From contig JADFZQ010000015.1 in assembly GCA_015232455.1 (NCBI GenBank), positions 1 through 64,000 of the forward strand: a stretch of 64,000 bases of DNA, given 5' to 3'. Shown piece after piece: positions 28,270-36,914 of this stretch; the first letter of the stretch is position 1; each line of letters begins with the position of its first letter. A program made the translations under genes and the position numbers. The notes beneath the pieces are model-generated. The model did no database searches. It worked only from the letters and a program-made list of their open reading frames with translations, and had not been told where the DNA came from. This DNA comes from Desulfamplus sp. (GTDB lineage: Bacteria > Desulfobacterota > Desulfobacteria > Desulfobacterales > Desulfobacteraceae).

Positions 28270-28351
28270 AAGAATATTTTTCTAATTCAAACGGTTAAAT
28301 AAATTGAAATTCGCAGCTAAACTATAAAAAGTAAGTTATATATTGAATAGA

Positions 28352-29470
28352 TTAAATTTTATCTCTTACTATATGAAAAAAGATATTTGAGCTGGTTACA
28401 AAACTTCTACCTGTATATAAAAATGCTGCAAGCCAAAAAATCTGCATACAGATAATGGTTGTTGGATTCCAAAATTGCTCTATTCCATAAATAATATTTG
28501 GAAGTATAGAGTAAGCTGCCAATTGGTTATACATTAGAGCATCAGGCATATTTTGTGGTACGGCATTAGTTATATTATATGACACAACATCAGGCATAAA
28601 TATTGATATAGCAACCATATATAAAACAGCAACTAAAGCCATCACCTGATATGCTGAAAACCCTGAATCTCCTCTATAGTCAGCTCTGAAAAACTCTGAA
28701 ACAACCCTCCATAATTGTGTAACAACAATGGTTAAAAGCATTGCACTTTTAAAATATCCTGATAAAAAAAGTGCTGTGCCAATGAGAGCTGCAACTGTAT
28801 ATATAATTGAGGTTATTGCCTGTATAGGTATTGTCGGCTCCCCATCTAAATTTGACGCATAAGCAGCCTTTTTGGTCTCTCCTTTAAACACAAAGTTAAA
28901 CTTTCCAAAAAGCCTCTTAATTAGAGGAGTTGTCTCTGATAGAGGTTTTCCATAACAGCAGCCAAAACTTATGCAAGCAAGTCTTCCTAATGCTTCGCCA
29001 TAGGTGTATGCTATTGATATTGCAGCAAAAAAGCAGAAAATAGGCATCTTTATATCAGAAAAACCATTTATGCCTATAACAACCCAAGGAAGAACCATTA
29101 TAGCTGTAAAAGAAGCTCCGCCTACTGTAAAAGTGCTGCTTTTTTTCTCCACAATCCAAGCTACAACTCTTGCTGCTGGAACAGAAACCATAAGAATTGG
29201 AATTATATATCTCATTTGGATTGATATAGGAATGTGGTATGCACCAAGAAGAATTATAAGTATAGTAAGGGCAAATGCGTAGGCATTTGCAGATAAGATG
29301 CCGTAATAGGTGAGATTAAGACCTTTCCAGCCTCCAATTTTATCTTTTACTAAAGGAACAGTTGCAAATATCTGCCATCTCTCTTTTGGAAAATTTTTAA
29401 ATCCAAATGCCATAAAAGCGGTAAGTATAGCACCTAAAGATAGTATAAATAACAGATTTACTGTGGTCAT
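28352..29470 (-). CDS. Lgt-like polytopic membrane protein lacking the canonical HGG motif
   Basis: The 372-residue protein has about nine hydrophobic segments. Its central motif GEALGRLACISFGCCYGKP matches the arginine-containing signature of prolipoprotein diacylglyceryl transferase. SEFFRADYRGDSGFSAYQ resembles the later Lgt signature. The catalytic histidine of Lgt (HGG upstream of the signature) is replaced in TFTVGGASF, so a classical lipoprotein-lipidating role is doubtful. The gene ends an operon of an unknown 838-residue protein and a decarboxylase-like protein, 122 bp behind the latter. A lipid-headgroup or acyl-transfer role on phospholipids is a reasonable inference, not proof. 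Confidence 0.65.
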   Translation of the reverse strand: MTTVNLLFILSLGAILTAFMAFGFKNFPKERWQIFATVPLVKDKIGGWKGLNLTYYGILSANAYAFALTILIILLGAYHIPISIQMRYIIPILMVSVPAARVVAWIVEKKSSTFTVGGASFTAIMVLPWVVIGINGFSDIKMPIFCFFAAISIAYTYGEALGRLACISFGCCYGKPLSETTPLIKRLFGKFNFVFKGETKKAAYASNLDGEPTIPIQAITSIIYTVAALIGTALFLSGYFKSAMLLTIVVTQLWRVVSEFFRADYRGDSGFSAYQVMALVAVLYMVAISIFMPDVVSYNITNAVPQNMPDALMYNQLAAYSILPNIIYGIEQFWNPTTIICMQIFWLAAFLYTGRSFVTSSNIFFHIVRDKI

Positions 29471-29592
29471 TATTATAAAAACTCCTTATCTATTTCTACT
29501 TTGTTATATTACTTCGCATCACCCCTAAACCCCTCTCCTGCTTAGTAGAGGGGTTGATATAACTCCCTCCCTGACAATTGGAAGATGCTGTC

Positions 29593-30696
29593 TTAGAATA
29601 TATTTGAACCTATTCCAATCTCTTCCCTTACTCTAACTGAAGTCTCTACAAGCGGAGAGCCAAATCCAATAGTAAAACGGCTGTCTGCATCAGTACGGGA
29701 CATATTTTTAACAATATCATCAGAAAATTTAATTTTTCCCTCTTCAAAAAGCAGAATAACAGTTGAACTTCCGGGTCTAAAAAGGCTTTTAGGCTGTCCT
29801 TTACGCAGATACATTTCAGGTGTCATTTTGCGAGGCGATTCATAATAGTTATGGCTGTAGCACTGTTCTACTCTGCCTATCATCATTGCAGTAACCTCAA
29901 CCATAGCGACCATGCCGATTTGGGTGCCACCATCTACATCTGTATCTATAACTGTAACTACGCGATCATTTTTAGAATATGGAGTAACCTCTTGAACTAC
30001 AGCATAAGGGTTGCATGAGTGGAATTGTCCTCTAATTTCATAAAAATCAACAACCTTACCAGATACAGGTGTGTGGTTGTAGTGATACTCATCAGGAGTG
30101 AGTCTAAAAATTGCAAAATCTCCATTCTGGAAAATTTTAAGAAGCTCCTCTTTTTCAAGAAGTTCGCTATATTGAAAAAACTTCTCTTTTATAAAAAATT
30201 GCTGGCTTTTTCTAAGAGAACCAACAAGTACCTTTGAATCTGAAGGAGAAACCACAATACCATCATCAACTATAGTATTAGATTGATTTTGACTTTGATA
30301 TAGATCGCTGTTTATAAACAAATAGCCATTTATCTCATCGTAATTTATATTTTTATCATTTGGCATTGGTCTATACTTCCAATATTGTATCTGGCGTTCA
30401 AAAACCTGCCTTGCAGTCATAAATTTTTCTGGAGACAGAATACACTCCTCAAGATTGATATTGAGCTCATTTATGAATTTTTGTGCCTTTTCTCTGTTGC
30501 TTCTAAAGGCAAAATCAAAATTTAGATAGCTCAAAAGCGATGTGCTTCTTCCTGATACTATAAGGTTAAAGCAGAAATCTGCGTTTTCTCTTACTGTAGA
30601 GTAAAAAAAATTGATAATGCTGTCTTTAAACAGACGCTCTGTTTTAACTTTTCCTGTTTTTCTATCAATATATTGATGATTTATTATATTTTCCAT
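29593..30696 (-). CDS. psd: phosphatidylserine decarboxylase-like proenzyme
   Basis: Psd converts phosphatidylserine to phosphatidylethanolamine using a pyruvoyl group made by self-cleavage. The 367-residue protein has the catalytic-His segment FRLTPDEYHYNHTPVSGKVV and a C-terminal FRPGSSTVILLFEEG. There the usual LGST is PGSST, so cleavage between Gly and Ser is still possible but with an extra serine. About 45 residues follow the site, a longer tail than usual (DADSRFTIGFGSPLVETSVR). The upstream part, with VVSPSDSKVLVG, resembles the large or eukaryotic-like Psd group. It starts directly after the stop of the 838-residue gene (TAAATG), implying strict coupling. Confidence 0.85.
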   Translation of the reverse strand: MENIINHQYIDRKTGKVKTERLFKDSIINFFYSTVRENADFCFNLIVSGRSTSLLSYLNFDFAFRSNREKAQKFINELNINLEECILSPEKFMTARQVFERQIQYWKYRPMPNDKNINYDEINGYLFINSDLYQSQNQSNTIVDDGIVVSPSDSKVLVGSLRKSQQFFIKEKFFQYSELLEKEELLKIFQNGDFAIFRLTPDEYHYNHTPVSGKVVDFYEIRGQFHSCNPYAVVQEVTPYSKNDRVVTVIDTDVDGGTQIGMVAMVEVTAMMIGRVEQCYSHNYYESPRKMTPEMYLRKGQPKSLFRPGSSTVILLFEEGKIKFSDDIVKNMSRTDADSRFTIGFGSPLVETSVRVREEIGIGSNIF

Positions 30697-33213
30697 TTAG
30701 ATGTTTCCTGATGTGAAATCTATATTTCTTGATACTGTAAGCACAATAAGCTGGATAAGTTTTTCAAGAATATCCTCTGTTAAACTTTCATTTAGTAAAT
30801 TCTCTTTATGTTTTGACAAAAAATTAGAGGCTGATTCATCTTTTCCTAAGATTGAAGATAGAACAGCCCTACAGTCAGGGTCTCTAAAAGATGCCCAAAG
30901 ATCAAGCATCTGAATATCCTCTTCAAGAATCCTTAACCCTTCTGCTGTATGTTTTTTTCTTAAATCATCTCTTAAATAACGCTCGCACGCTTGATTGAAA
31001 TCTTCTGCCCTCATATTCATTGGGTCTTTAACATTCTCTTTTTGCAAGATTTCAGAGATCATACGGTTATAAACTTGATTACCAACTGGAGACTCTATGC
31101 GTTTTCTTAAATCTTTGACACACCTTGAAATCTCAGGAGGCTTAATCAATGCAGCACCATCTTTTTCAATCATATCCAAAAGAGCTATGAGATAATCTTT
31201 TATTTTGAGCTTATAATAGCCTGTATATCTGACGCTCTTAGTTAGTTTGGTTCTTTGCTGGAGTGTTGAGAGAATAGTTTGGAGAAATTTATTTGGACTT
31301 TTTTCTTTTATAAATACAGTTTTTATGCCTATTGCAGAACCAAAGAAAATTTGGCGTCTCTCGCTTTCCACTTCAGGAGTGTCTGGAATATCGTCGTGGG
31401 TTATCTTTTCTTCAAGAATATACTTCCATGCAAGCATCATAATAAGACGCTGAATCTGTATCGCATCTCCAAGGTCGTTAAACAGACTTTCAAAAGTGCT
31501 GTAATATCGGGCTTCAATTCCTGAAAAACCATGAACAGAGGTTTTTCTAAGTCTAAGCAGCATATAAAGAGACATTCTTGCGTCAAATATCCCCATGTCT
31601 TGAAGGTCCATTGCAAGTTTTTTCTCATTTCCCTCTTTGCCGTTAAGAACACTATTTTCGTCAGTTGACATTACAGCCGCAAAATAGTCGATTAATCTAA
31701 AATCAGGGATAATATCGCCTTTTAACGAAAACATTTTGCGGATAAATTGATCTAAAGTTTCAGGTCCAAAAGGAGTAATCGGCTGGGAGAATATCTTTAA
31801 GTTAGCTTTTTTTCTCCACTCTCTCCAGATCATTCTTAAATGTGTGAAATCAAGTTCATGCGGAAGGAACCCCAATATATTTTCAGGGTGGAAATCCTCA
31901 AAATCAAGACGATATGGAGCTGCACTGTATGTTCCTACAAAAAGAGGCAAAAAGTGTTCACAAATTTTTATGCTCAAATCTCCAAGATATTTTTCGTCTG
32001 AGATTTTAAAATCAGCAGAATCTTCTTTTAAAAGTTTTGAAATTTTTTTGCTGCCAATGCTTATATGAGTGCCGTTGTTTGCAAGGCTCACATCTGAAAT
32101 ATTAGGCAGTACAACTAAATTTGATGTGATAATTCCAGCATCTTTAAGTTTACTAACTGCATTTAGACGGCTTCTTGATAGAACTCTGTGGCAGATGTGC
32201 ATATATGCCATTTTATATTCACCTTGATCCCACCCTGAAAGGCATGGACTCATAAAAAGCTCTCTGTAAAAAGCATCTGGGATAACAGTATTAAACTCTT
32301 TTTGTCTATGAGGTGCATGAGATGCAAAATAGACCATAGCTTTTTGACCATTTTCAATAAGTTTAAATCGTCTGTTTGCATAGTTTGTAAGAATTTGAAT
32401 CAGCAAGAACCTGACAGCAGTCTCTCTAACTGCCTTTATCCCTCTTCTTGCAGCTATTTTTAAAGGGGAAGGGAAAAAAGATAGTATCTCAGGAGATGAG
32501 TTGTCATTTATATAGCAGGACATCATCTTTTTAGCAGTAGTTCTTAATGATGAGTGGATATTAGGACTTCCAACAGCATTAGCAAGTGCAAGTTTTAAAA
32601 GATAGCTTACAGGGATACGCAGATACTCTCTACCATCTTTTTTAATGAAAAATGAATTTATATCCTTACGATAACCAGCAGAGGGATTTTGTTTGTCAAA
32701 ATAGAGGTCGCTGTCTAAGATTTGGCTTGCATAGAGGTTTAAAAGCTCTTTTGGAAATCTTACCCAGCTATTTTCCCAAACATCTGTAAAATCGTTATGG
32801 TCGTTTTGTAAAGGGATTTTGCTATCTGGTAAAATGGGTAAAAGTGGTTGAGAGCTATCATAAGCTGACTCATAAGTTGATGAATTTAGATATTTTTCAA
32901 AACCTTCGATTTTCTTGCCATTTTCCCCATCTCGCTTACTTCTTTTAAGAAGATTTTTATAGCAAGATGACTCTCTTATTATAATAGGAAGATCAACATT
33001 GTATGAGCTGCCCATTACAGTTGCTTGAAACTCATTTTCGCATCCGCATGTTGCGTCATTGTCAGAGAAGGGCATTGACTCAACAAAATTTTCATCAGAA
33101 CTTAGATCAATTTTAAGTGCATTACACACCCTTTTGATTAAATCAGCGTGGGATTCTGCATCTTGTTTAAATAATCTATCTTGTTGATTTTGTTCATGTA
33201 ATAACAACGTCAT
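30697..33213 (-). CDS. 838-residue protein of unknown function, first gene of the psd operon
   Basis: I do not recognise a named domain. The chain is soluble, rich in helices and without a signal peptide. It contains a cysteine cluster near the N-terminus (ATCGCENEF), an ordered segment AYRLDFEDFHPENILGFLPH in mid-protein (the first residue is P), and HELDFTHLRMIWREWRKKA, followed by helices to the end. The density of conserved-looking aromatic and charged motifs suggests an enzyme. The stop abuts the psd ATG with no gap, so the two products are made together. A PHO-box-like operator (33364-33389) lies about 150 bp upstream. A lipid-headgroup synthesis or modification role is suggested by context only. 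Confidence 0.6.
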   Translation of the reverse strand: MTLLLHEQNQQDRLFKQDAESHADLIKRVCNALKIDLSSDENFVESMPFSDNDATCGCENEFQATVMGSSYNVDLPIIIRESSCYKNLLKRSKRDGENGKKIEGFEKYLNSSTYESAYDSSQPLLPILPDSKIPLQNDHNDFTDVWENSWVRFPKELLNLYASQILDSDLYFDKQNPSAGYRKDINSFFIKKDGREYLRIPVSYLLKLALANAVGSPNIHSSLRTTAKKMMSCYINDNSSPEILSFFPSPLKIAARRGIKAVRETAVRFLLIQILTNYANRRFKLIENGQKAMVYFASHAPHRQKEFNTVIPDAFYRELFMSPCLSGWDQGEYKMAYMHICHRVLSRSRLNAVSKLKDAGIITSNLVVLPNISDVSLANNGTHISIGSKKISKLLKEDSADFKISDEKYLGDLSIKICEHFLPLFVGTYSAAPYRLDFEDFHPENILGFLPHELDFTHLRMIWREWRKKANLKIFSQPITPFGPETLDQFIRKMFSLKGDIIPDFRLIDYFAAVMSTDENSVLNGKEGNEKKLAMDLQDMGIFDARMSLYMLLRLRKTSVHGFSGIEARYYSTFESLFNDLGDAIQIQRLIMMLAWKYILEEKITHDDIPDTPEVESERRQIFFGSAIGIKTVFIKEKSPNKFLQTILSTLQQRTKLTKSVRYTGYYKLKIKDYLIALLDMIEKDGAALIKPPEISRCVKDLRKRIESPVGNQVYNRMISEILQKENVKDPMNMRAEDFNQACERYLRDDLRKKHTAEGLRILEEDIQMLDLWASFRDPDCRAVLSSILGKDESASNFLSKHKENLLNESLTEDILEKLIQLIVLTVSRNIDFTSGNI

Positions 33214-33341
33214 AGTATCTGTTTTTTCCTCCTAAAAAACTTCCTACAAACTTGAAAGAGTTATGATAAACATTTTGTAGTTAGGTAAGATAGCTTACAA
33301 TTTTTTTAATGGTATATACGGCACCGTTATCAAAAGAGTTC

Positions 33342-33389
33342 TAAATAGGATCGCAGATAGATGTTAGGATTTGATTATGTTTATGTTAA
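33342..33389 (-). promoter_or_regulatory. PHO-box-like operator of the 838aa-psd-lgt-like operon
   Basis: On the minus strand three cores (complements of TTAGG, TTATG, TTAAT at 33364, 33375, 33386) are exactly 11 bp apart. A TATTTA hexamer follows at 33347-33342. The spacing to this hexamer is 5 bp longer than at the other sites, so the promoter assignment is weaker than the operator. Confidence 0.55.
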
Positions 33390-33416
33390 TATTTGGTAAA
33401 AAAACGCTGTTATTTC

Positions 33417-33470
33417 CTAACACAATCCTAATATTTGCTTGACAGTAGAAACTCTCTTAAAATATATATT
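33417..33470 (+). promoter_or_regulatory. PHO-box-like cores and promoter of the small-protein/lipase pair
   Basis: CTAAC at 33417 and CTAAT at 33428 are 11 bp apart; the next 11 bp step lands on TTGACA (33439), a consensus -35. TATATA/TATATT follows after 18-20 bp. This operator is back to back with that of the psd operon. Confidence 0.6.
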
Positions 33471-33529
33471 GCGTAATTTTTAGTGTTAGTTATCTCATAA
33501 GATAAATGGCTTTTATTAAGGAGCAGAAA

Positions 33530-33982
33530 ATGAAAACATTCCAATTAGGTGATTCTCAATCTGTTTTGAAAACACTTGAAGAGATTGTTGAGTTATTTGC
33601 TGAGAATAATTATGAAAAAGCCTTTCATTTATTTAAAGAACATCAATATTTTAAATATACTCCAGAAAAGCTTAAAGAAACGATTGAAACTTATTTTGAT
33701 GATGAACCAAGAAAAAAAGTAACTTCTGCTTATTCAGCTATAAATTTGCACCCTAATAAAAGGCGATCTCTTGAATTTGAAGATGATGACTTTGTGAGTG
33801 TTGTTCATTCTAAATTCCCATACTGTATTTGTTGGTGCAAGAAAGGAGATGGATATGAAGCAAACTATGCACATGCTGATCTCCCTTTAAATGGTTCATG
33901 GAGTGATTTAACAGTTAAATTTGAATTTGACGGCAGTGGAAATGTGTGCTGGCTCGTGTTAGAAGATGTTGAAGTAATGTAA
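33530..33982 (+). CDS. small cytoplasmic protein of unknown function
   Basis: The 150-residue acidic protein has no signal peptide. It opens with a helical segment (VLKTLEEIVELFAENNYEKA). A beta-rich half follows with CICWCKKGDGYEANYAHADL and DLTVKFEFDGSGNVCWLVLE. The frame extends eight codons upstream, but AAGGAG at 33519 sets the start at 33530. It is separated by 22 bp from the lipase gene and shares its promoter. The pairing could reflect an enzyme with a helper or inhibitor, though this is a guess from order. The family is not recognised. Confidence 0.6.
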   Translation: MKTFQLGDSQSVLKTLEEIVELFAENNYEKAFHLFKEHQYFKYTPEKLKETIETYFDDEPRKKVTSAYSAINLHPNKRRSLEFEDDDFVSVVHSKFPYCICWCKKGDGYEANYAHADLPLNGSWSDLTVKFEFDGSGNVCWLVLEDVEVM

Positions 33983-34004
33983 ATCAAACAAAGAGATATT
34001 TAAG

Positions 34005-34805
34005 ATGCCTTATAGTTACTTATGGGAAGACATTTTTAGCCCGGGAAAAGCTGTAGATTTCTTCTCTTCAAATAATCCCAAACCTTTTGAAACTAAAAAA
34101 TTAAGTTTCAGCAGAACCAACGCATGGTGGCTCTCTGAGCTGTCCCGTCTTATATATGTTAGAGATGCAAACGAGGTTGATACAGAATATGTAACTGTAT
34201 CCAGAAACAGCTTTCTAAATAAAATGGGGCTTGAAGAGAAGTGGTTTTATAATGGCAGATATGTTAAATGTGCTATTATTGGAACATTAACTAAACATAA
34301 AAAGCGATCTTTTTCAGTTTTAGTTTTTAGAGGAACTGAAGGAAGAATCTCAAACTGGTTTTTTAATTTCAACACCCTATTATCACCATGGCTGTCTGGA
34401 GGTAAGGTGCATAGGGGTTTTAAGCTGCTTTTAATGGAAGCATGGGAAGAGATCAATCATCAATTAGAATCTATAAAAAACCCAATATACTACACAGGAC
34501 ATAGTTTAGGCGGTGCCCTTGCAGTGCTTGCTGCATCTTTAAAACAACCAGAAGCTGTTTATACTTTTGGTTCGCCTATGATTGGTAATGCAGAGTTTGT
34601 ATATTCTACAAAACATATAAAGATTTATCGTGTTGTAAATCCTAATGACATTGTAGCTGGTGTCTCCCCGTTTCCCGGTATGATGCACGTTGGCAAACCC
34701 TATTATCTTAATAGCTCTAAATCACCTCACCATGAGAGAGCATGGTTTGAACCACCTGAATTTCTTGCCGATCACTCCCCTTTAAACTACACTTTTCAGT
34801 TGTAG
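34005..34805 (+). CDS. class 3 lipase (alpha/beta hydrolase)
   Basis: The 266-residue enzyme has the nucleophile elbow YYTGHSLGGALA, the acid residue in VVNPNDIVAGV and a C-terminal His in ADHSPLNY, the Lipase_3 triad. The preceding FRGTEGRISNWFFNF is the typical FRGT oxyanion segment. There is no signal peptide, so it may act inside the cell or leave by a signal-less route. It lies in a cluster with glycerophosphodiesterase and phosphatase genes under phosphate-type operators. A phospholipase A-like role, releasing deacylated headgroups, is therefore plausible. Confidence 0.85.
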   Translation: MPYSYLWEDIFSPGKAVDFFSSNNPKPFETKKLSFSRTNAWWLSELSRLIYVRDANEVDTEYVTVSRNSFLNKMGLEEKWFYNGRYVKCAIIGTLTKHKKRSFSVLVFRGTEGRISNWFFNFNTLLSPWLSGGKVHRGFKLLLMEAWEEINHQLESIKNPIYYTGHSLGGALAVLAASLKQPEAVYTFGSPMIGNAEFVYSTKHIKIYRVVNPNDIVAGVSPFPGMMHVGKPYYLNSSKSPHHERAWFEPPEFLADHSPLNYTFQL

Positions 34806-34825
34806 TTCTTAAATATATTCCAAGC

Positions 34826-34912
34826 GGGCATAAATTGAGCTTTTTATATACTGTTCAAGGTCATAAACTGAGCCTATCTAAACTGTAGAGACGCACTGCC
34901 GTGCGTCTCTAC
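34826..34912. repeat. composite TAAATTGAGC / GTAGAGACGCAC repeat
   Basis: GGCATAAATTGAGCTTTTTA is followed by AAGGTCATAAACTGAGC and then the palindrome GTAGAGACGCAC-TGCC-GTGCGTCTCTAC (34885-34912). The same modules occur in a different order at 40243 and 14951. They lie downstream of the lipase gene and may end its transcript. Confidence 0.75.
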
Positions 34913-34940
34913 TTATGTGTTGATTAAAAATAGCAAAATC

Positions 34941-34994
34941 CTTAAATAAAACTAACTAAATCCTAATATCCACCTAACAAACCTGTTTTATTAT
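34941..34994 (+). promoter_or_regulatory. PHO-box-like operator of the second alkaline phosphatase gene
   Basis: CTAAC, CTAAT and CTAAC start at 34952, 34963 and 34974, with a weaker CTTAA at 34941: an exact 11 bp period. TATTAT begins at 34989, 15 bp after the last core. The gene behind it encodes an alkaline phosphatase, which supports the PHO interpretation. Confidence 0.75.
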
Positions 34995-35083
34995 CCACCT
35001 GTTTTTTAAAGCCTCAATCCCCATTATTTGAAAGCTAAAGATTTAACTTTCAACATTAAAAACTATTCAAAAAAGGAGTATTA

Positions 35084-36742
35084 ATGAACAAGAACAGTAA
35101 AACAAATAGGTGGATAATTCTTTTTATATCTTTAACCCTTTTTAATCTAATGGTCTGTAATCTTTATGCAGATTCATACTACAAAAACGTCATTATTCTT
35201 ATGACAGATGGAACTGGCTCAACCCATACCACACTTACAAGGTGGTATAAAGGTTCAAACATGGCTCTTGATGAGATGAATGTAGGAGCCGTAAGAACCT
35301 ATTGCTCAAATTCAATAATAACTGATTCAGCACCAGCAGCAACTGCTTTTGCTACAGGGCATAAATCAGAAGATAAGTTTATAGGGGTATTGCCAAGCAA
35401 AACAACTATACCCGGTGTAGAACAGATAGCTGATGATCTTAAATACAAGCCAATAGCCACCGTGCTTGAAGGTGCAAGAGTTCTGGGTAGATCAACAGGT
35501 CTTGTAGCTACATCAAATATTCAGCACGCAAGCCCAGCAGCTTATTCATCTCATTGGCACGCAAGAAGTAACTACACAGAGATAGCTGAACAGCAGGTAT
35601 ATCAAAATATTGATGTTGTTTTTGGAGCAGGCAAAAAGTATCTCTTGCCTGAATCAGAAGGCGGGGCAAGAAAAGATGGAGAAAATCTTATCTCTGTCCT
35701 AAAATCAAATGGTTATTCATTTGTTGAGACAAGAGATGAGATGCTGAATCTAAACAATGTCTCAAAAGTTTGGGGTATGTTTGCTGACGACTCTATGGCT
35801 TATGAATTTGACCGTCAAACTACCCGTCCAAACGAACCTTCTCTTGGTGAAATGACTCAAAAAGCAATAGAGATATTGTCAAAAAATCAAAATGGTTTCT
35901 TTTTATTTGTTGAAGCAAGCAAGGTTGACTGGGCATCACATGCAAACGATCCAATTGGAGTGATAAGCGATGTATTGGCGTTTGATGAAGCAGCTAAAGT
36001 TGCTCTTGATTTTGCAAAAAAAGACCAAAATACATTGATTTTAGCCTTTTCTGACCATGGCAATGGTGGCATGTCAATTGGAAATAAAAAATCAGATGAG
36101 ACATACTCAAGCACGCCTTTAGAATCTTTGACAGCACCTCTTAAAAAAGCATCTCTAACTGGTGAAGGGCTTGAAGCTATGCTTGCTGGCGATTTAACAG
36201 AAGATAATATAAAGGCAAAAGTTGCACAATATTATGGAATTGAAGATTTAACAGCAGAAGAGATTGAGGCTATCAAATCTTATAAAAAAGGCTCTTTAAA
36301 TTCAGTAGTAGGTCCAATGATAAGCAACCGCTCTCTAATAGGTTGGACAACATCAGGTCATACAGGAGAAGACCTGTTTTTCTATTACTATGGTTTAAAC
36401 TCAGCCCTTAGAGTCATTGAAAATAGCGATATTGCCCTTGGTACAGCGTTGTTTATGGGATTTTCGTTAGATGGAGTTGATAATCGTCTTTTTGTAGAAT
36501 CTGAAGAGCTTTTTAAATCTATCGGTGCTTCTATCAGCATTGATAAATCAGATGCTAATAATATGTGTCTTGTAGTGAACAAGGGCAGCAAAACCGCAAA
36601 AATACCGTTTGCTAAAAACATAATGGAAATAGGCGGCTCAACTTGTGAAATGGAAGGCATTACAGTGTATGCTGAAAAGACAGGAAAGGTTTATCTCCCA
36701 AGTCAAGCGTTAAATCTTTTTGAAAATTCATGTAAATTATAA
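35084..36742 (+). CDS. phoA: periplasmic alkaline phosphatase, second copy
   Basis: This is a 552-residue phosphomonoesterase. The signal peptide (IILFISLTLFNLMVCNLYA) is intact, unlike that of the first copy. The superfamily residues are present: VIILMTDGTGS, nucleophile Ser in TDSAPAATAFATG, SHWHARSNY, AFSDHGNGGMSIG and TTSGHTGEDLFFYYYG. About 110 C-terminal residues after the last metal ligand form an additional beta-rich region. AAAGGAG lies before the ATG, and a PHO-box-like operator lies 90-145 bp upstream. It differs strongly from the phoA at 23455, so the two are old paralogues rather than a recent duplicate. Confidence 0.94.
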   Translation: MNKNSKTNRWIILFISLTLFNLMVCNLYADSYYKNVIILMTDGTGSTHTTLTRWYKGSNMALDEMNVGAVRTYCSNSIITDSAPAATAFATGHKSEDKFIGVLPSKTTIPGVEQIADDLKYKPIATVLEGARVLGRSTGLVATSNIQHASPAAYSSHWHARSNYTEIAEQQVYQNIDVVFGAGKKYLLPESEGGARKDGENLISVLKSNGYSFVETRDEMLNLNNVSKVWGMFADDSMAYEFDRQTTRPNEPSLGEMTQKAIEILSKNQNGFFLFVEASKVDWASHANDPIGVISDVLAFDEAAKVALDFAKKDQNTLILAFSDHGNGGMSIGNKKSDETYSSTPLESLTAPLKKASLTGEGLEAMLAGDLTEDNIKAKVAQYYGIEDLTAEEIEAIKSYKKGSLNSVVGPMISNRSLIGWTTSGHTGEDLFFYYYGLNSALRVIENSDIALGTALFMGFSLDGVDNRLFVESEELFKSIGASISIDKSDANNMCLVVNKGSKTAKIPFAKNIMEIGGSTCEMEGITVYAEKTGKVYLPSQALNLFENSCKL

Positions 36743-36786
36743 AAAAACTTTGTAACTCATTAAACTTTCTTCTCCTCTCTTCTCTA

Positions 36787-36824
36787 TAAAGCCCTTCTCT
36801 CTTTTGAGAGAAGGGCTTTATATT
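36787..36824. terminator. bidirectional terminator between phosphatase and hybrid kinase genes
   Basis: TAAAGCCCTTCTCTC and its exact complement form a 15 bp stem with a TTTT loop, followed by TATTTTA. It serves two convergent genes. Confidence 0.85.
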
Positions 36825-36914
36825 TTAGGTGTCAGTGCATCAGCTTTTTGAAATTATATCTATTTACTGATAATTTCAATTGAAAGAAATTGTATCGTCA
36901 ATTTTCGCCATTTT

